Below are positions 58,153 to 64,000 of a stretch of 64,000 nt of DNA, one piece after another. A program made the position numbers and the translations under genes. The stretch comes from Druceiella hillmani (taxonomy: Eukaryota; Arthropoda; Insecta; Lepidoptera; Hepialidae). The stretch lies in assembly GCA_039881145.1 (NCBI GenBank), contig JAYKKI010000005.1, positions 23,865,501 through 23,929,500 of the forward strand, written 5' to 3'. Numbering within the stretch: the first letter of the stretch is position 1; each line of letters opens with the position of its first letter. The notes under the pieces are model-generated. The model was not told the DNA's origin and did no database searches. It worked only from the letters and a program-made list of their open reading frames with translations.

Positions 58153-59399
58153 AAGATATTAAAAAATATATAGAATCTTTACACAAAACGAAATCAGTTA
58201 ACACTGGATAGTTTTGATAACCATTTATGTGCGAAACTGTGGCACGAAATTTACTTTCGTACTTGCTTGTTTATTTAGAATGATAAAAACCATCAAATAA
58301 AAATTGCAATTAAAGTTTAATTTTATAAATTTTGAGACTTTTTAATGGGGTGTGAGGAAGCGTGGTAACGGGTATTGCTAATGAGATCTGTGTATTAGCT
58401 GAAGCGTAACAATTTGTTCGACCCAAATAAACAGCAAAACAAAATATTGTGATTACCCTGAATCGGGCCCCAAATAATGAAGAACATTCCGGAGCAAAAT
58501 TCCATTATATTTCGGCGGGAGATACGTAAGCATTTTCCAATTAAGTTCAAATCAAATATAAAGCTTTATATAATTTTATATCGGCCAGTACATCAGTAGG
58601 CATTCTTTTCTTTTCTCTCGTTATTTAATGTCAAATCATGTTTTCTGACTGGAAAATATATTTCGTAGCTTGTTTGTTGTTTAAGGTACTATTTTAAATG
58701 TATTATATAATTTTTTTTGGGTAGTTTGTTGACGCCAATTTCTTAAAAAATGGATTATTCGGAGGATTATATAGAGAAAAAATTTATTTAAAGACGCTTT
58801 GTTAATTTTATTATTTAATCATTCTTAATTTTCTAAATATAAGAAAAGTGAAAATAAGGTTCCACCTTTAATCGTTTACAATTTTTTCGGTCGGTATTAT
58901 TACATTTTTGATTAATGATGTAAATTTACTATTCCGTATGTAGATAGATTTTCATAACCACCGGTATGTTATTAGAATTACAGTTTGAAAAAATAGGTAC
59001 AAAAATATCTTTTAGGATTTAGAGCTAAAGTCAAAACAGAATATTTTTTCCAAAAAGACGAAATGGATATCAATGAAGCCTTTACGAAGCTACTAAATGA
59101 TAAAAGTTTGCTTATAAATAAATAGTAAATTGCTGTACCATTGCTTTTTGTACAAAGTTTATAAGTAAAATACTTACAAAGTTTTGTATGCCTGTTTGTT
59201 GAGAGGAACACCACATAGAGAAGTATAATATCATATTTAATGAAACTGTCAATGAACTTTACCTTAAAGCCTAGATACCATACATGAGTTTTTAACTAAT
59301 ATACTATATAAATAAGGTGAGAGAAAAGTTAATAATGAATCTTTATTTTGAGCCTTTGTGGGATTCGCAAAGTTGTGTATGTATTTATAGCAACTTAAT
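58153..59399. other. Noncoding stretch
   Basis: Nothing recognised; a 78-codon minus frame at 58978-59214 has no domain. Confidence 0.5.
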
Positions 59400-59790
59400 G
59401 AAACACTTTCTATTAAGGACGTTACAGCCCTTCAATTGGGACGAAACTCTCGGTTCACGAATCCAATTTAACTGTTTTGAACTTTTTCCAACATGATCCA
59501 CCCGATCGGATATATTTTATAAAAATCACAACTAGGCTATTTTTAGACACGGGACGTGTGTCGTTCGCTCGTCTTCATATTACACAACGCGACTCTCTCA
59601 AATTGGGCAACGTTGACGCAGCAAAAAACCGTCAGCTGGATGCTGCGGGTCATTACTGCGCCATCGCTCCGCGCGTTCCGGACACTGCCGTGACGAGGCG
59701 CCGGCCTTGTTCAGAGAAAATTGGCCACAATTAGGAGTAGACGATGGGCCGGAGTCCCGCACGTTGTTCGTGAGAGGTGCGTGTTTTGTT
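59400..59790. other. GC-rich block, possible exon or regulatory DNA
   Basis: A clear composition peak (CGCTCCGCGCGTTCCGGACA, CGAGGCGCCGGCCTTGTT, GGGCCGGAGTCCCGCACG). An 85-codon plus frame (59477-59734) lies in it and is less AT-biased than the rest, but I recognise no domain and cannot confirm splice sites. It may be an exon, a promoter or conserved noncoding DNA. Confidence 0.35.
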
Positions 59791-61821
59791 TGTATAGAAA
59801 ACGTATTTTGAAAGGCGGATATGAAAGCGATTGTGGAGAGAGGATCCCATAGAAAGTTTATAGAATATATCCTTTGTCATTTCGTTTCCCTTTCATCGTG
59901 CTGGTCCATGTGTTTCCTTGCGCTTAAGGTTGTCAGTAACCTTTAAATTAAATATAATTAATTATCAATACAATTCGTTAAGTTTCTATTGGGAGTTATG
60001 TTTTATTTGTTAGGCTACTACAATTTTATAACAATGATAACCACAGAGCAGCTTTGCATGCCGAATAATCGATATATTTCAAATTTATTTATTTATTTAC
60101 ATAACAGTTTATAAATACGTTTGTTTCCTTATATAGAACTCTAGAAAATATCTCGGTACGTAACATTTTCTACAATTTTCCAGATGTGAAGCAGATCTAC
60201 GCAACCATCTGTTAAGGTAGTATGATTTAGGGCGCCGCAATGATCTCATAATTTTGTCACGTTTGTCCGTCCGTTGTTTACATCAGCCTTATTTTTACCT
60301 TTATTTCACATCAGTTTGTTTACAGTTTATGCAGTTTTAGATTTAATTACATAAAATTTTGGTGGTTACTTCGTATGGAAATCTCGATTGAAATGTGACA
60401 AATTTTCCAATTTTTAATGTAGCTCCTCATAAACGTAAAGTGGGGTGGAAACAATTTTTTTCCTGCATCCCCACAGTGGAACATTATTGGACAGATCTTT
60501 TAAAATTAAATTGAGATTTAATTTACTATTTTTCCTTTTCAGGTCTGTCTGCGACAAATTTAGCTTCAAAATGACGTCCAATACATCCTTGCCATATCAA
60601 ATTTTTTGCACGTGGCTTTGAAATACCACAACATATTTTAGATATCATATAGAATCTGAATATACTTTCAAGTAAAATGATTTCAGTTAACATACATAAA
60701 TAATTTCAAGATATATATAGAAACCCTAGATTATGCGTGTTTCGATGCATAATTGACCGTTTTTTATATTTATTACTGTAATATAATATTCGGAACAGCC
60801 GAAAATGCCTGGTCTAAAAAAAACCCGAAAAGTCTGCCGAAAAAAGCCGAAAACGTCTGGTCTGCCTTCACAAACCCTTAAAATATTTAAAATTAAAATG
60901 AGCGTAATATATTAAACGAGATTATTCAAATTTATACAAAAGGTACCTACACCCTTATAATATAAACGTGACATTATGTGTGAATCAATAAATATATAAT
61001 TCATATAAATGTAATTAATAACATAATGTAAAAATTACAAATTATACAGCAAACACCATGCGGCACTGGGTTTTTATTTTAAGCTGATACCCATTCCGAA
61101 TTAGTGGTCTTAACTTATCTTCAGGAGTTACACCTCAAGGAGTTACAGTTGCTGTCAGGAGGTACACCTTAAAAAGGCTTTATATTTTTTCTTTTTCATG
61201 CTTAAAATGAAGAATTACAACGAAAATATACGTTATATTTTCGCATTTTGATATAGTTCGCACATTCGTACGCCGCTACTATCAATGAAAATTCGATTCA
61301 AATTGTGACAGTCGTTTTCTACAAAAAAAAAAAACAAGATTTAAACACACATTTTCTGATAATATAGACGTAGTCGCTTTAAAATAGTATTATTTATGTA
61401 TTTGTATTTAAATGAATATATTTTTGCTAAAACTAAGAAGCCGAAAGCATGACTAACAACAATGCAATCATTAAAACAATGTCAAATTTTGGAGGGTTGG
61501 ATTATAGTTACTGATGTTGAAGAAGAAAATTATAGTTCTAAGAAAAAAAATATATAAATAATATATAGTAATAAAATTCGATACCAATAATACACTTACT
61601 TTATAGAAAAAAGTGTGACATTGTCTGACCAGTGATTTGAATTGTTTGAGGTGGAAATACTTTATAGTGAATGTAGAGACCATTTTATAAAGTTGTTTTC
61701 GTTCCTGGATACCGAAAGGATTTTTCATACTTTTATCCTTAAACAGATAAAGAGGAGATTACAGGATTTACGCACACTTAATAATTACATTTATCTTTCT
61801 GATCAGAAGACAAAGAAATTT
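59791..61821. other. Noncoding stretch
   Basis: No gene. At about 60797-60872 the phrase GCCGAAAA.G.CTGGTCTG occurs twice with an intermediate AAGTCTGCCGAAAA, a small degenerate tandem. At 60240-60290 GTTTGTCCGTCCGTTG may be a dispersed-repeat remnant. Confidence 0.45.
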
Positions 61822-61872
61822 GGGAAACGCCTTTCTGTTATAAACGTAGTTTATATAAGAAAGGCGTTTCCC
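61822..61872. repeat. Near-perfect 51-bp palindrome
   Basis: GGGAAACGCCTTTCT (61822-61836) pairs exactly with AGAAAGGCGTTTCCC (61858-61872). The loop itself folds as ATAAAC / GTTTAT around GTA. The stem-loop has the size of a miRNA-type hairpin or foldback element. It lies inside a 114-codon frame (61642-61986) that I do not believe is a gene. Confidence 0.9.
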
Positions 61873-64000
61873 CGTTTTGGAACGTTTATCCAAAGGGATG
61901 ATATTGACATTCTATTCATATACCTTATCATTAAATGTAGACCTCAGAAATGTGTTATTTCTAAAAATATTCAGTATTTTGGATAAGTCCACCATTTTTA
62001 CATGGCTGTGGTAGATATAAGGGAGGATTGGTTCGTACATATCCATTTACTTGGTTTTCTCGGAAATGAATGCACTAGGTTGAATATTTTGAACTAAAAA
62101 ATTAGAAATGTGTTCTAGAACAATATAGAATGTTCTAGAACAATACAATGAAGTACTAGAAACAAAATATTTAAGCGGTAAAATTTTGGTTGATATATGA
62201 GGAATCTTTAGTCATACTTATTTTGCACTAGCCATATATTATACCATTATGCTTATAACAGGTACACTAGTTATTCCCCCGATACGCAGTTTTGGGCAAT
62301 GATAACTTGTGAAGTGTGTATTTAAATATTATTTCAATTTCTGCAAGTATTATTGCAATTTCTTTAAAAAATTATAATTTCTTTAATTATCGAAAATCTT
62401 ACTTCGAAAATACTAAAACGTATCCCAAGTATAGAGTTATTGCGCTCACGTATTAACAAGTCATTGGCCTAATGTAATTCAAGAAAATATTACCTTGCTA
62501 CTTTCATAACTAAAATATGACTTCTTTATCGTAAAATACGAGTAAATATAACCTTCAACAAAATTCTTTACGAATTGAAATGTTTACTGTTGTGAAATAT
62601 TAGAGCGCTTGTTTATGAAAAATTTATACACAAAAAGAAATAAGTTATACGAAAGAGGGATGGAAGATATTTAATTAAATTATAACGAATTTTAACAGGA
62701 AATTAAGACGCCGTTATATTTTCAGGTTAAAAAATCCTCTCGGCACTTTGGTCGGCCCGCAGTGAATTCAGAGTAGTCATTGACGTCATTGCTACGAAGT
62801 ATTTTAATTAAGATAAGGAAAACTTAGTTTCTTTGTGTAAATTGATTGTTTTGAGATAATTTCATTCGCACTCATAAATTAGACATTTAAAATTAAAATA
62901 TCGCTCGCACAAAACTAATGAATTAGAGCCTTTCGTAATAGAAACGTAAACGATGAATGGCGAAAAAAGGCTACTTGTATATTGCGTAAGATATTTTTGA
63001 ACCAAACTGAAGCATATCAAAAGAATAATACTGTAATTTCAATGCAATGACATGCTATATTTAAGTTGCTTTCTATTGCATCGTTCAAGAATTTTTTTGA
63101 GATAAGGCTTAACCTTATATGGAAGTATTTGTTATGCAGTAATAGACTTGACCTAAAAGTTTCAAAGAAAAAAAACGTAATTTTGTAGTCTAAATCAGAA
63201 GATATTTTGATACCGCGTCTATGAAAGTTGTTTATCTTATTTGTTACAAATTCTTATCAGTATTGATTCTGTAAATTCTCTAAACTCTTCATATGACGCA
63301 GTGCCATAAAGAGACTTTTCACCATGTTGATTCAAAGTAATGGAACTCTCTTTCTCCCTGGTAAGCATTATTTACTCAGTTAGAAGTTACTTCATGGCCA
63401 GGAGATCTTGTTTAGAATCTACTGAATAGTAATACTATAAAATGACAAGCCCCGCTCCCCCCCTTGGGTTATGTGTACATGGAACTGTATTTATATCTCA
63501 GAGGTTCCTTCGCTAACATTCTTGTACTCTGCTAGTGGTTTTTCTTTCAAAAGTTGGTGCATAAATTAATTCTCGACAAGATCAATTGCCGTTATTATTC
63601 GGAGTGTTCCTGTGAATATCTTTGACTTGCAGGTCCCGCTACCTTTCTAAATAAAGAGCGCATTTTCATCAATAGTCAGTTGCGGTATTTTCGAAATATT
63701 TTACGAAGTTTAATAAATAAGATCACTAAGAAAATGAAGAGTTCAAAAAATAGAGTCAAATGAGGTTGTTAACTAATATTTGTTGAGGATGTTTGAGATG
63801 TAGTGTAACAACTTAGAATGTGACGAATTTGAGTATACATGTACAATATTCAAGAATATTTTTCTTAGTTGACACATAGATATCTAAATTTGTAATAAGG
63901 AATTGGAAGAGTATAAGAAGAAAGGAAGAATCTATTGTAAAATAATGCATGAAAAATGTATTAGATCATAACTTAAAAATCAGTATAGAGTGGTAAATAT
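61873..64000. other. Noncoding stretch
   Basis: No gene. Apart from the heat-shock-type site noted separately, nothing structured is seen. Confidence 0.5.
62128..62140. promoter_or_regulatory. Perfect three-unit heat-shock-element motif
   Basis: GAATGTTCTAGAA fits GAAnnTTCnnGAA exactly, and a second TTCTAGAA lies 24 bp upstream in a local duplication of TGTTCTAGAACAAT. There is no nearby gene, so function is uncertain and chance is possible in AT-rich DNA. Confidence 0.35.

Noticed and set aside
61119..61170. Possible further hammerhead copy at a CTTCAGGAG phrase
   Set aside because: The surrounding GAAA, helix II and GTC elements are absent; similarity is limited to a few bases.
61642..61986. 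114-codon frame as a gene
   Set aside because: It spans a near-perfect palindrome and shows no domain; likely chance.

Overview
The window looks like AT-rich, gene-poor nuclear DNA from an insect, most probably a moth or butterfly. The lepidopteran call rests on several dispersed repeats that I recognise as typical of that order. These are the family with a conserved end carrying CGGAACCCT and an inner phrase TCATGAAATTTGGCA (19250-19728 minus, 54521-55060 plus, related pieces at 36590-36812 and 37772-38100), and a fragment at 33115-33245. The order is recalled from memory of such sequences, not searched. No intact host protein gene is recognisable. Every open frame is short, many are just ATATAT arrays read as TYIYIYI, and none shows a known domain except two broken transposases. 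The stretch is best read as intergenic or intronic DNA.

Layout: 1-5900 holds tandem repeats (89-bp and 50-bp units) and hairpin-type inverted repeats. At 5951-7547 and 28998-30570 lie two related Tc1-like (DD34E) DNA transposons, each sitting inside a (TA)n array and each with a disrupted transposase that still keeps its DDE catalytic residues. At 20435-20970 there is a very large palindrome with 198-bp perfectly identical outer arms, flanked by (TA)n on both sides. Its inner part encodes a minimal hammerhead-ribozyme fold, as known from Penelope-like retroelements. A third, solitary, truncated copy of the same sequence lies at 47881-48006 between 12-bp direct repeats. Two copies of a roughly 0.5-kb interspersed repeat with a conserved GC-rich core (12821-13383 and 46462-46953, opposite orientation) and three copies of a TIR-bearing element with 40-bp inner tandem units (22754-23082, 32861-33095, 38104-38460) complete the mobile fraction.

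About sixteen (TA)n microsatellites are spread over the window, the longest about 147 bp (49842-49988). Against the AT-rich background stand several compact GC-richer blocks of low repeat content (16262-16740, 18480-18725, 31600-31870, 35030-35260, 51340-51630, 59400-59790 and others). These are candidates for conserved regulatory DNA or unannotated exons. I cannot test conservation here.

The strongest candidate for something unusual is the hammerhead-bearing palindrome. Transcription from either side would give a long double-stranded hairpin, and the right arm keeps an essentially complete ribozyme core while the other two copies have lost the essential G of the GAAA segment.
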